This document shows positions 1 to 7,349 of a stretch of 64,000 nt of DNA, one piece after another. The position numbers were made by a program, and so were the translations under genes. Source of the DNA: Verrucomicrobiia bacterium (GTDB lineage: Bacteria; Verrucomicrobiota; Verrucomicrobiia; JABWAM01); contig JADZFN010000021.1 in assembly GCA_020849895.1 (NCBI GenBank), positions 1 to 64,000 of the forward strand, given 5' to 3'. Within the stretch, counting starts at the first letter, position 1. Each line of letters opens with the position of its first letter. Under the pieces are notes generated by a model, which was not told where the DNA came from, ran no database searches, and saw only the letters and a list, made by a program, of their open reading frames with translations.

Positions 1-104
1 ACGCCCAGCCATACGCCCGTGCGCCGGCGCAGGTTCCGGCTGCACGGGATGGACGGCAGGATCTCCACGTCCGACTCCCCTGCGGTGGATGAAGGGCCGC
101 GCAT
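1..104 (-). CDS. 5' end of the next gene of the conjugative operon, cut by the window edge
   Basis: An open frame starts with ATG at 104, three bases after the stop of the preceding minus-strand gene, and stays open to the window edge (34 codons). The tight spacing is typical of an operon. The visible residues (beginning MRGPSSTAGESDVEILPSIP) match no family I can name. In VirB/Trb operons the genes that follow the VirB2/TrbC pilin often include VirB3/TrbD and VirB4/TrbE, so a transfer function is possible, but that is inference from position only. Confidence 0.4.
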   Translation of the reverse strand, partial: MRGPSSTAGESDVEILPSIPCSRNLRRRTGVWLG

Positions 105-107
105 GGT

Positions 108-776
108 TCAGTCCCCAATGCCCAGGCTGCGGGACGCCTGCATGGCCCGGCCCCGGGGCGGAGGCGGGGGGCGGCGGATGAGGTCACGGGCACCCTTGGC
201 AGCGGGGGTCGGCCCACCCTTCGCGGGGCCGGAGGCCCGATCTTTGCTTTGGGAGGGCGCGGAGGGGTTTTCCCGGCCGGTGCGCTCGCGGGTAACTTCC
301 TTGGGTCCGCGCTCCTTCCAAGCCTCGCGATGCTTCTCGGCGGCCTTCACAATCTCGGGATCCTCCTTGAGGAGTTCGTAGGCGTGGCGGCGCAGACCCC
401 CGTTCTTCCGATCGAGGAAGATGGCGACCTGCTTGAACTCCTCAAGCGAGAGCACCTTTTCGCCGGGACCGGCCTTGAGGAGCTTCAAGAGCGGCTCGCG
501 CGCCTTGGGGAGACGCGCCTCCATGATCCGGTGGTCCCGCTGTGCCCTCCGGACGGCGGAGGCCTTCACGAGGTCCTTGTCGGCTTTGACAGCCTGGTAG
601 GCCTCCTTGGTGAGACCGCCACGGCGCGGATCCACGTGGTCCTTGATGCGGGCGAACTCGGGGTCGGTGAGGGCCTTGCCGGGGCCACGGTGCGTGAAGA
701 ACTTCATCAGCAGGTCGCGGTCCCCGGGGGCAAGACTCCTGCCTTCGGGGGTGGGGCTGTCGTTTGGGGGTGTCAT
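108..776 (-). CDS. Protein of unknown function with two internal ~55-residue repeats, conjugation operon
   Basis: A 222-residue, highly charged, soluble protein with no signal peptide. Residues about 23-75 and 95-148 are related to each other: both contain a hydrophobic start (LMKFF / LLKLL), then a GPGK-like turn, an acidic helix with F, a D..RGGL / DRKNGGL turn, and a final helix (AYQAVKADKDLVKA / AYELLKEDPEIVKA). The last 60 residues are proline-, arginine- and lysine-rich and look disordered. The start has a good ribosome binding site (GAAAGGA, about 8 bases upstream). It lies 22 bases downstream of the VirB2-like pilin gene on the same strand, so it is probably co-transcribed with the transfer genes. 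I do not recognise the family. Confidence 0.75.
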   Translation of the reverse strand: MTPPNDSPTPEGRSLAPGDRDLLMKFFTHRGPGKALTDPEFARIKDHVDPRRGGLTKEAYQAVKADKDLVKASAVRRAQRDHRIMEARLPKAREPLLKLLKAGPGEKVLSLEEFKQVAIFLDRKNGGLRRHAYELLKEDPEIVKAAEKHREAWKERGPKEVTRERTGRENPSAPSQSKDRASGPAKGGPTPAAKGARDLIRRPPPPPRGRAMQASRSLGIGD

Positions 777-798
777 GGGTGCGTCCTTTCGGTTGGGG

Positions 799-1083
799 TT
801 ACTTCAGGCCCGAGACGATGTCCTGGGCCTTGAAGATGAAGATGCCGCCCACCACGGCGGCGATGCCGCCGTAGAGGTCCTTGGTGCTGATGCGCATGCC
901 GCCGATGACGATGACGGCGATGCCGATGGGCTCGGTCGCATCGAGCATCAGGCGCTTGGCGCTGTCGAGCCAGGCGGCTTGGGCGGTTCCGACCGTGGAG
1001 ATCGCGATCGTGCAGAGGAGGAAGTAGATCTGCCGGCGCGCCTCGCGGAACCGGTGGAGAGTTTGCTGGAGGGAGGGTTTCAT
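799..1083 (-). CDS. TrbC/VirB2-like conjugative pilin
   Basis: A 94-residue protein with the layout of the TrbC/VirB2 major pilin family: a charged N-terminus, a first hydrophobic segment ending in an AQA-A signal peptidase type site (about residues 20-37), then two hydrophobic segments separated by a short loop (about 50-63 and 71-85; IGIAVIVIGGMRI and IAAVVGGIFIF). Such proteins form the pilus of type IV secretion systems in the inner membrane. Its ATG overlaps the stop of the relaxase gene by four bases (ATGA), so the two are translationally coupled. Length fits the family. The remaining VirB/Trb genes would lie to the left, outside the window. Confidence 0.8.
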   Translation of the reverse strand: MKPSLQQTLHRFREARRQIYFLLCTIAISTVGTAQAAWLDSAKRLMLDATEPIGIAVIVIGGMRISTKDLYGGIAAVVGGIFIFKAQDIVSGLK

Positions 1084-2216
1084 GGTTTGAACTCGGGGGA
1101 TGGACCGGCACGGCGCGGCCGACCGGCACGCTGGGGTTGAGGAACGTCTTTCCGCCGCTCGCGTTGGAGGGCGCCCATCATCCGGAGAGCCAGGCCGATG
1201 GCCTGTGGCCCCTGACGGGGAAGGATGGGGAAGAACTGATGTTCCGAGTGGTGATGGAGCGCCCGGGCTGCGGCCCGCAGCGCCCCGGCAAACTGACGCA
1301 TCTCGGGAGTCGCGCGGTTGTTCTCACGCGGACGAGTTTCGCGCGAGCGATGGCTCGGGAGATCTGGATCGAGATGTCGTTGAAGCTCCTTCTCGACGTG
1401 CTTGGCAAAGAGGCGCTTGATCGTGGTGAGGGGATCCGGCTCGGATCGCCCCTGATGGCCCTTGAGCCGGCTGACGGACCAGTCCACCTCCCGGCCGCTC
1501 TCATCGCGCTTGAGGACGACGAGATGGACGTGGGGATGACGGTCCGCGCCATCCGCGTGGACATGGGTGCCAGCGACCCAGCCGATGGAATGCCCCGGGC
1601 CGTGCTGCGCGCGTCGCCAGTCGGTGAACTCCTTGAGGGTCGCCGCGAGAACGCGACGGAGCACCTCGCGCTCATCGGCTCCCCGGGCTCGAAGCGAGAC
1701 CCAGATCGCCGGGTCGGGCGAGAATACGAGGTGCGTTCCCGCCGCGGAGCGAAGAGCGGGCCACTTCTCGGGACGGCCATTGGTCCACTCGCGCACGCGA
1801 CGCGAGTAGGCGTGAGGGGTTTCCTGCTCTCGCTGGGGTGGCAACCGAATGCCCCGCCGTTCCGCAAAGCGCCGCAACCGGATCATCCAGTGTCGGTAGT
1901 GCTCGTGGCTGGCGGGACCGTGCTGAGCGAGGTGTTCCTTGAAGACCCGGAGCGCGAGTTGTTCTTTCCGGGCCACGTCCGAGGCGGCAAGCGCGTGATC
2001 TTCCTGGGCCGCAAGCTGGGCAGCACGTCGCTGGATGAATCCCCCGAGCAGGATGTCCCCCTCCTTGGAGGTGTAGCCGTCGCTCTCGGGAAGGTCTTTT
2101 CCGCGATGCTCCGCCTCGAACCGACCACGACCCCGAGGGGTTTCGCGCCCGTAGCCGATGAGGCCCTCGGAGACTTCAACCGAGAAGTTGCCCAGGTTTT
2201 TGACGAGGTGGTTCAC
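1080..2216 (-). CDS. Relaxase / mobilization nuclease (histidine-triad type)
   Basis: A 378-residue protein that carries the relaxase metal-binding motif: HVHADGADRHPHVHLVV (about residues 217-233), the H-x-D...H-x-H arrangement that holds the divalent metal for cleavage of oriT DNA in the MOBP/MOBQ-like superfamily. The region before it (SPDPAIWVSLRARG, about 166-179) resembles the fold of MobA/TraI N-terminal domains. The catalytic tyrosine is expected near the N-terminus, where Y22 and Y48 are candidates; I cannot decide between them. The protein is short and has no helicase or primase domain. The start overlaps the stop of the upstream accessory gene (ATGA). An IncP-like nic site lies about 540 bp upstream of its start, which supports its role. 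Confidence 0.85.
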   Translation of the reverse strand: MNHLVKNLGNFSVEVSEGLIGYGRETPRGRGRFEAEHRGKDLPESDGYTSKEGDILLGGFIQRRAAQLAAQEDHALAASDVARKEQLALRVFKEHLAQHGPASHEHYRHWMIRLRRFAERRGIRLPPQREQETPHAYSRRVREWTNGRPEKWPALRSAAGTHLVFSPDPAIWVSLRARGADEREVLRRVLAATLKEFTDWRRAQHGPGHSIGWVAGTHVHADGADRHPHVHLVVLKRDESGREVDWSVSRLKGHQGRSEPDPLTTIKRLFAKHVEKELQRHLDPDLPSHRSRETRPRENNRATPEMRQFAGALRAAARALHHHSEHQFFPILPRQGPQAIGLALRMMGALQRERRKDVPQPQRAGRPRRAGPSPEFKP

Positions 2217-2662
2217 GGGAGTTGGCGGTGGCGGATCTTCCGCAGGACCTCAGCGCCGCGGGATTCCGCGGCGACGGAGGGCGGAGGCTGACGAGGGGAG
2301 GAGGCGTGACCGGTGGGCTCCCCGACGCCCAATGCCAAAGCGAGAAGGCCCACGAGACGCTGAACTTGGCCGGCAAGCTGTTCCTGGCCGGTCTGAAGGA
2401 CATGGAGGTCCTCCCCGTGGGACTCCTCGAGGAGGCAGAGGATCTCGACCCGCGAGGCGGAGTGTTCGAGAAAGGATCGGACCTGATGCAGTTCCTTGAG
2501 GACCCGGGACTCGGGGATCGCCTCCCCCTGTCCCTCCCACTTGGCGAGCAGGAGGGCGAAGAACTCGTCCCAGCTCCGACACCCGCTCTGCCGAAAATCG
2601 ACGGCCATCCGGGCGCGGATGCCCTCGCTCAGCCGAAGCTGGATGCGCTTCGTGTCGCTCAC
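2213..2662 (-). CDS. Putative relaxosome accessory / ribbon-helix-helix DNA-binding protein
   Basis: A 149-residue protein with a short basic beta-strand start (TKRIQLRLSEGIRARMAVDF) followed by two predicted helices, which is the layout of ribbon-helix-helix proteins. The middle (about residues 50-115) is helical and may form a coiled coil, and the C-terminus is proline-rich and disordered. It is the first gene of the relaxase operon and its GTG start is only about 90 bases from the predicted nick, as expected for MobC/TraJ-type accessory proteins that bind oriT. The stop overlaps the relaxase start by four bases. No family name is certain; the role is inferred from position and fold pattern. 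Confidence 0.65.
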   Translation of the reverse strand: MSDTKRIQLRLSEGIRARMAVDFRQSGCRSWDEFFALLLAKWEGQGEAIPESRVLKELHQVRSFLEHSASRVEILCLLEESHGEDLHVLQTGQEQLAGQVQRLVGLLALALGVGEPTGHASSPRQPPPSVAAESRGAEVLRKIRHRQLP

Positions 2663-2724
2663 GAAAGCCTCCGTGATGCGTGCGAAAGCCAGCTTGCTGG
2701 CAGGAGCGAAGTGCCACTCGTGCC

Positions 2725-2752
2725 AGTCGCCACGACAGGGCGACTATCCTGC
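2725..2752 (+). other. oriT core: inverted repeat plus IncP/RP4-type nic site
   Basis: AGTCGCC (2725-2731) and GGCGACT (2739-2745) form a perfect 7-bp inverted repeat around a 7-base spacer. It is followed directly by TATCCTG and then C. YATCCTG-Y is the known nic consensus of the IncP (RP4) family, cut after the G, which places the nick between 2751 and 2752 on the plus strand. In RP4 the accessory-protein-bound repeat also lies a few bases 5' of nic. The transferred strand would leave with the regulatory side first and the relaxase/pilin genes last, as in RP4. Confidence 0.7.
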
Positions 2753-2800
2753 TTTTCATCGAACCGCCGTTGACGCACATGGGCTCCGCGAGGGCGAGGC

Positions 2801-2821
2801 CCGTGACTGCCACGGTCACGG
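2801..2821. repeat. Second inverted repeat in the oriT region
   Basis: CCGTGAC (2801-2807) and GTCACGG (2815-2821) are perfect 7-bp arms around a 7-base spacer, the same geometry as the nic-proximal repeat 76 bases away. It may be a binding site for an accessory protein or an operator for the flanking minus-strand genes. Confidence 0.45.
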
Positions 2822-2989
2822 TCGTGGGAATACGCGGTCGTCTCGTCACGGCGCCGCCACGGTCCTGCCGAGGCGTGAGCCAGCCGCAGCAAATCGATCG
2901 GCTGTGGGATCAACCCCTCAGGGACCGCAAGGGATCGAGGGTCGTTGAGCATGGGGAAATTCATCGAAATGACTGGGCTCGGCTCCGGC

Positions 2990-3247
2990 TCAGCCCTGAC
3001 CGCGGGCGTACCGCTCGAAGGACCTACGGGCGCGCTCCAACTCGGTCTTCCAGTGGTTCTGGAGTGTCCGGCTCGCAAACTTCACCATCGGGAAGTCGAC
3101 GCCGGTCTGCCGGGAGAGCTCGGTGAGCTGGTCCTTGATCGTTTGGTAGATCTCCCGGGGCACGGGCAGTTGCATGTTGACGCAGGAACGCTTGGAGTCC
3201 TGCGGGAGGGGCGGTGGACGCCCCGGCGGGTGGAGGTCGTCGTTCAT
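2990..3247 (-). CDS. Small putative DNA-binding protein of the transfer region
   Basis: An 85-residue protein. After a proline-rich start the core reads NMQLPVPREIYQTIKDQL and then a second helix (VDFPMVKFASRTLQNHWK), a strand-helix-helix pattern like ribbon-helix-helix accessory proteins. I chose the ATG at 3247 because the upstream part of the longer open frame is arginine/proline-rich and shadows nothing recognisable. The gene lies on the far side of oriT from the relaxase operon, the place taken by traK-like genes in IncP elements. Function is inferred from size, pattern and position. Confidence 0.55.
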   Translation of the reverse strand: MNDDLHPPGRPPPLPQDSKRSCVNMQLPVPREIYQTIKDQLTELSRQTGVDFPMVKFASRTLQNHWKTELERARRSFERYARGQG

Positions 3248-3327
3248 GGGGTTCGTTGGTGAGGTTGGGACGCGCGCTCTGGCGTGCGGAGGGTCCCTCG
3301 TGGCGCGGGAACCGCGGCAAGGGGGAC

Positions 3328-3361
3328 GCTCCGCCCGGGAAGGTCCGTTGCGGGGCGGAGC
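3328..3361. repeat. Inverted repeat, possible terminator
   Basis: GCTCCGCCC (3328-3336) and GGGCGGAGC (3353-3361) are perfect 9-bp arms with a 16-base spacer, located just after the stop of the 502-residue winged-helix gene. No T-run follows on the minus strand, so a classical terminator is not proven. Confidence 0.35.
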
Positions 3362-3485
3362 CGAAGGGGCGCGGCTTGGTGTGGCCGCAGCCCAACGGAG
3401 AGACGGATCGGAGCGTCTCCTCGCGGAGATCCTCTCGTAGTGCCGGCCCAGGCCACACGAAGCCACGGGGGAAGGTGGGAGGGAC

Positions 3486-4994
3486 TCACGCGGGAACTCC
3501 GGTGCTGGTGGCCTGTGATGTGGCCGTGGTTGGACCGATGACGGACGGAGGACTGCCTTGAAGCGTCGCCTCCCGGCTCCTCTCCGCGAACCACGCCGCG
3601 ACTTCGGGCGCGAGGTGGAGGGCCTCCTCGTGGAGGCGCTGGTCCTCGGTAGCGTCCTTGCGCCGCTTCTCGTGCAGGCGCCTGCGCGTTTGTTCGCGTC
3701 GCTGTTCGACGGTCTTGCCATCCTTGGCAAGGGCACACCGCGCGAGGTAGATCGTCAGCGCGGGGGTCGCGAGCTCATGGCGCGAGCGCTCACCGCGATC
3801 CATTTCGTCGGTGGTGACCCCGTGGGTGTACTGCAGGGCCTTGCGGTAGGCGTCGAGAATGGCTGACTCGTCATGGCCGTCCTCCATCACCTGCTCGGCG
3901 TAGGAGCGGGCCGCGTGGAGGGCGTAGGCCACCTTGCAGTTGTCCCAGTGGAGCGACTCGAGCCGAGAGGCGACCGCGAAGGCTTTGCGGCGAAGGCTGG
4001 TCTGCGAGCGGGCGGTCTTTCGGCTCTCCTGCCTCGGGCCGGACGGGAATCGGGCTTGGCCGTTCATCGCGGACGGTCCGCTCGCGGGCCGTCCGCCGTC
4101 CCCTGCACGCCGAGCCCGGGAGGCGTTTGGACCGCGCGAACCCCCGCCCACCGTGTTCTTTACCTTCTCTGGATTCCCTTCATGGGATACCTTCCCCTCC
4201 CCCGGATGCGGAGTACCCCCCTCCGTATCCGGGGGAGGGGTGGACCCCGTAACCGGGAGGGCCCCCCTCGTTGCGGAGGGGGGCCCCTTGGACTGGGGCT
4301 TCTTCCAATCGGAATATGGAGTGAGAATGTAGAGAGTAGTGGCCCCGCGCCGTGCCTGCGCTCTGACCAGGTTCAACTGTCGGAGACAGCGTAGGCAGCG
4401 TCGCACGGTGTCTCCGTGCAGGCGGCAGGTCCGGGCCATGGACTTGATCGAAGGCCAAGCGCCATCAGTCCCGGCGCGGCGCGCGAGGTGGGCATAGACC
4501 CGGAACTGGTTCGCGGTCAGGATGTAATCGTCCAGTTCCGACCGGATGAACAGGACGTTGAAGGCATTCTCGCCGTGGAAAAGGCTCCTCTCATGCCCTT
4601 GCTTGCGACCGCGCTGACTACGTCGTGGATAGGGGTTGAAGTTCCAGCCTGTCTCCGGCAGTGAGGAGCGCTTGACTCTTTCCTCCGGGGGAATCGGTGT
4701 CCAACTCGAGAGAGGGGTGAGGGTGTAGAGGGTGGTGTGTCCCTTGCGGAGGCGTGTCTCGATCAGATTCAACTTACGGAGGCGGCCCACGCATTGGCGG
4801 ATGGTTTCCTCGCGCAACCGACAGGTCCGGGCCATGGACAGCACGGAAGGCCATGCGGCGTGACGGCCGGCCCGTCGGGCCAGGTGCGCGTAAACCCGGA
4901 ACTGGTTGGCCGTCAGAATGTAGTCGTCCAACTCGGCCCGGATGAAGGGGATGTTGAACGCGTCCTCCCCGTGAACGAGGTTCTTCATCGCCAC
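3486..4994 (-). CDS. Protein with two tandem winged-helix (HTH_36-like) domains, replication/regulation type
   Basis: A 502-residue protein. Residues about 7-95 and 139-231 are near copies of one winged helix-turn-helix domain; both contain DDYILTANQFRVYAHLARRAG and then W-P-S...SMARTCRL, which is the recognition-helix region. The two copies are also clearly similar at DNA level (around 4870-4990 and 4490-4600), so the duplication is recent. A disordered proline/glycine-rich stretch (about 240-330) leads to an alpha-helical, charged C-terminal domain (about 330-460) I do not recognise. HTH_36-type domains occur in plasmid and mobile-element replication or regulatory proteins. Its start overlaps the stop of the preceding 88-residue gene, which carries a third, more diverged copy. 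Confidence 0.75.
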   Translation of the reverse strand: MAMKNLVHGEDAFNIPFIRAELDDYILTANQFRVYAHLARRAGRHAAWPSVLSMARTCRLREETIRQCVGRLRKLNLIETRLRKGHTTLYTLTPLSSWTPIPPEERVKRSSLPETGWNFNPYPRRSQRGRKQGHERSLFHGENAFNVLFIRSELDDYILTANQFRVYAHLARRAGTDGAWPSIKSMARTCRLHGDTVRRCLRCLRQLNLVRAQARRGATTLYILTPYSDWKKPQSKGPPSATRGALPVTGSTPPPDTEGGTPHPGEGKVSHEGNPEKVKNTVGGGSRGPNASRARRAGDGGRPASGPSAMNGQARFPSGPRQESRKTARSQTSLRRKAFAVASRLESLHWDNCKVAYALHAARSYAEQVMEDGHDESAILDAYRKALQYTHGVTTDEMDRGERSRHELATPALTIYLARCALAKDGKTVEQRREQTRRRLHEKRRKDATEDQRLHEEALHLAPEVAAWFAERSREATLQGSPPSVIGPTTATSQATSTGVPA

Positions 4995-5251
4995 CCCCTT
5001 TGGACCAAGTCCAACTCACTAAAGTGGCTGAGCCAGCCCAATACGTTCAAACGATCCAAGCTCTTGCGAACAACCGCCTCGGGGATGAGACACGTTTTGG
5101 CGATGGTTGTGACGGAAGGTTCGGTGCCCTTGCCAACACAACAACTCAAATGTGCGTAAATGCGAAACTCCTCAGCCTCCAGACGTTCGTCATCCATCAC
5201 CTCGTCAGGAATGCCGAAAAAATTCGGCTTTTGGTTGTCGAGGGATCTCAT
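4985..5251 (-). CDS. Small winged-helix protein, third copy of the element's HTH domain
   Basis: An 88-residue protein almost entirely made of one winged-helix domain (EEFRIYAHLSCCVG, then PSVTTIAKTCLIPEAVVRKS) that aligns with the two domains of the next gene. It lies first in the minus-strand gene series of the element and overlaps the next gene by 10 bases. Base composition is clearly more AT-rich than the surrounding DNA, a sign of separate origin. Likely a DNA-binding regulator or replication accessory protein; exact role unknown. Confidence 0.65.
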   Translation of the reverse strand: MRSLDNQKPNFFGIPDEVMDDERLEAEEFRIYAHLSCCVGKGTEPSVTTIAKTCLIPEAVVRKSLDRLNVLGWLSHFSELDLVQRGWR

Positions 5252-5316
5252 GAGCCCCCTCCAGCCAAAATGGGTGTACCAAGTCCATTCTTTGGAGAAG
5301 CTAACGTTCTGAAAAT

Positions 5317-5340
5317 GGTATCCCGAGTGGTATACCCGAG
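5317..5340. repeat. Near-perfect direct repeat, possible operator
   Basis: GGTATCCCGAG (5317-5327) and GGTATACCCGAG (5329-5340) are direct repeats with a 12-base period; the second contains the palindrome GGTATACC. They lie 66-89 bases upstream of the first HTH gene, a typical place for an operator or iteron-like site. No protein binding can be shown from sequence. Confidence 0.35.
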
Positions 5341-5466
5341 GTGAAAATCACCAAGACCCTGCAAGAACGGCTTGGAGTCGTTATTTGCCGGTTTCCCCTC
5401 TGAAAAAGGAGAGTTTGAGAACCGCTGAGAGGACCCGAGACTTTGTGAAAAAACGCCTTGTTTTGA

Positions 5467-5505
5467 GCCCAAGGCAGACGCGCTACCAGGCTGCGCTACG
5501 GCCCG
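5467..5505 (-). pseudogene. 5' half of tRNA-Pro(TGG), broken at the anticodon loop
   Basis: Read on the minus strand from 5505: a 7-base acceptor strand (CGGGCCG), TA, a D-arm (GCGCAGCCTGGTAGCGC) and a 5' anticodon stem TCTGC leading into the loop CTTGGGC with anticodon TGG, all typical of bacterial tRNA-Pro. The 3' anticodon stem should be GCAGA, but the sequence continues TCAAA, and no variable loop, T-arm or 3' acceptor strand (CGGCCCG) is found in the following 200 bases. The gene is therefore cut in the anticodon loop, a common crossover point for tyrosine-recombinase integration. Confidence 0.75.
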
Positions 5506-5770
5506 ACCCGCCGGAGGGAACGGAACGATACGGCGGAGGGATGTCCTCGACAACCCGCAAATCTTCGGCCGCCGCGCAGACGGTGTCCCGGTTGAGGTCC
5601 TTTCAGAATTCAATGTTTGGAGTGATTTTCGGCGCAACGTGCATTCTGTAAATCCGCTCCTGGAGTTTCTTCGCCGCGGAGGCTGAGCGAAGCAAAGTCG
5701 GAGTGGAGAAGAGGCCCCAAGGGCGGGGGCGTGACAGGGGCGAGGGAGGAGGAAAAGCCCGGCGGACGCT

Positions 5771-7159
5771 TCACGCGCGAACGGGGCGTGAACGGGCCGT
5801 CGTGGCCGGCGGAATGGATGTTGCTGCCGCGGAGCGGCCGCAGCAGTTCTTGAATTTCCGCCCGCTGCCGCACGGGCAACGGACGTCGGGGCGGACCGTG
5901 GCGAGGCGGTCGCGTTCGCGAAACCGCTCCATGATCTCAGCCGGGGCGCGCCCCGTGCGGAGGAGGTGAGCCATCGCCTCCATCGCGGGGGCGACGTGAC
6001 GGAAGAACCGACGGTAGCCCGCGCACAGGACATTGAGACCGCCTTCGCCGTCAGGTGCGCGCAGGAAACGGTGTTTGGGACAGCCTCCGTTGCAGGCGAA
6101 GCGCACGTCGCATTCGCGACATTCGCGAGGGAGGGTCGCCTTTTTGTCGGCGCCGAAGCGGCGTTGCGCCTCGCCTCCGGCGAGCTCGGCGAGCGGCGTC
6201 TCCAGGAGGTTGCCGCGCCGCCAGGCGGGATATACGTAGTGGTCGCAGGCGTAGAGGTCGCCGTTGTGTTCGAGGGCGAGCGCGTCGCCGCATTCCTCGG
6301 CGAAGACGCACAGCCCTGGGCCTTCTCCCGCCCAGATGCCCAAGGCGACGTCGAACATCTGGACGAAGACCCGGCCCACGTCGCGGCGGACCCATTCCTC
6401 GAAGATCGCGACGAGGAAGGCGCCGTAGTCCTCCGCCTTTACGCTCCAGGGAGTCATGGCGGGGCGCGCGTCGCCTTTGCCGGGCGCAGGCGGCGTCGCG
6501 AAGTCGAGTCCAAGCCCCGCGGCATTCGCGTCGGGGAGACGCTCGACGAGCGGGATGAACTGGAGGAAGCCGGAGCCGGCTTCCTTGAGGAAACGGTAGA
6601 CCTCGAGCGGCGCGCGGGAGTTGTGCGCGCCGACGACGGTGAGCGTATTGAACTCGACGCCGTGTTTTTTCAGAAAGGCCAACCCCGCCATCACGCGGTC
6701 GAACGAGGACTGGCCGCCCTTGTCCACCCGGTGGCGGTCGTGGATCGCGCGCGGGCCGTCCACGCTGAGGCCGACAAGGAATTTCTCGCGCGCGAGAAAC
6801 TCGCCCCACGCGTCGTCGAGGAGCACGCCGTTGGTCTGGAAGGCGTTCGCGACGCGGCGGCCGTTTGCGTAGCGTTTCTCCAGGTCCACCGCGCGGCGGA
6901 AAAAATCCACGCCGAGCAGGGTGGGTTCGCCGCCTTGCCAGGCGAAGAGGACCTCGTTGCCCGGTTGGGCGTCGAGGTATTGGCGGATATAGGCCTCCAG
7001 GACGGTGTCCGACATGCGGAAGTTTCCTTCGGAGGGGTGGAGTCGCGATTTTTCGAGGTAGAAACAATACGAACACTTCAGGTTGCAGGCCGGTCCGATC
7101 GGTTTCGTCATGACGTGAAACCCGCGGCGGGGGGAGGAGGTCTGGAGGGACGGCGGCAT
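5771..7159 (-). CDS. Anaerobic sulfatase-maturating-type radical SAM enzyme with SEC-C tail
   Basis: A 462-residue radical SAM/SPASM protein. The cluster motif is C25-x3-C29-x2-C32 in the family-typical context GFHVMTKPIGPACNLKCSYC, followed by GGEPTLLG. Cysteine-rich SPASM ligands lie near residues 300-395 (CGDAL..., ECRECDVRFACNGGCPKH). anSME enzymes convert a cysteine or serine in sulfatases to formylglycine. The C-terminus carries an added SEC-C zinc motif (CPCGSGRKFKNCCG, about 428-441). I chose the ATG at 7159 because the longer frame adds a low-complexity leader; M17 is another option. No sulfatase gene is visible in the window, and the divergent neighbour is a phosphatase-superfamily protein. 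Confidence 0.85.
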   Translation of the reverse strand: MPPSLQTSSPRRGFHVMTKPIGPACNLKCSYCFYLEKSRLHPSEGNFRMSDTVLEAYIRQYLDAQPGNEVLFAWQGGEPTLLGVDFFRRAVDLEKRYANGRRVANAFQTNGVLLDDAWGEFLAREKFLVGLSVDGPRAIHDRHRVDKGGQSSFDRVMAGLAFLKKHGVEFNTLTVVGAHNSRAPLEVYRFLKEAGSGFLQFIPLVERLPDANAAGLGLDFATPPAPGKGDARPAMTPWSVKAEDYGAFLVAIFEEWVRRDVGRVFVQMFDVALGIWAGEGPGLCVFAEECGDALALEHNGDLYACDHYVYPAWRRGNLLETPLAELAGGEAQRRFGADKKATLPRECRECDVRFACNGGCPKHRFLRAPDGEGGLNVLCAGYRRFFRHVAPAMEAMAHLLRTGRAPAEIMERFRERDRLATVRPDVRCPCGSGRKFKNCCGRSAAATSIPPATTARSRPVRA

Positions 7160-7349
7160 CGAGAAACGAACCGGTAGCCCGGAATTTTCCACGGCACAAG
7201 CGGCGGAGGATGCGGCGGAGAAAGGGCGGCTCGCGGGAGACGCGAGTCCGCTCGATCCGTTTCGCACCCCCCCTCTTGCGCGCGCCTTCATCTCCGGATG
7301 CCGGTTTCGACGCTTTGCCTCCCGATCCCGCAGCGGTTATCCTCGCGGC

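Larger units (their letters stand above)
2663..2989. other. Non-coding oriT region of the mobile element
   Basis: This 327-base stretch separates the relaxase operon from the next small gene. Open frames here have no coding character. It holds the nic-proximal inverted repeat (2725-2745), the nic heptamer and a second perfect inverted repeat (2801-2821), so I read it as the origin of transfer with the promoter of the relaxase operon. Confidence 0.6.
5252..5770. other. Right boundary region of the mobile element, no gene
   Basis: A 519-base stretch without a convincing gene. It holds the promoter side of the minus-strand HTH genes, a near-direct repeat at 5317-5340, the tRNA-Pro fragment at 5467-5505, and about 260 bases of mixed sequence up to the radical SAM gene. 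The part left of the tRNA fragment is AT-richer than the chromosome to the right. Confidence 0.5.

Noticed and set aside
2250-2849. Minus-strand frame starting in the oriT region
   Set aside because: It runs out of frame over the accessory gene and has no coding character past its first 30 codons.
5440-5510. Complete or intron-containing tRNA-Pro
   Set aside because: No 3' anticodon stem, T-arm or matching acceptor strand is found in the next 200 bases on that strand.
5248-6033. Minus-strand frame crossing the tRNA-Pro fragment
   Set aside because: It translates a tRNA sequence and the end of the radical SAM gene in another frame, so it is not a real gene.
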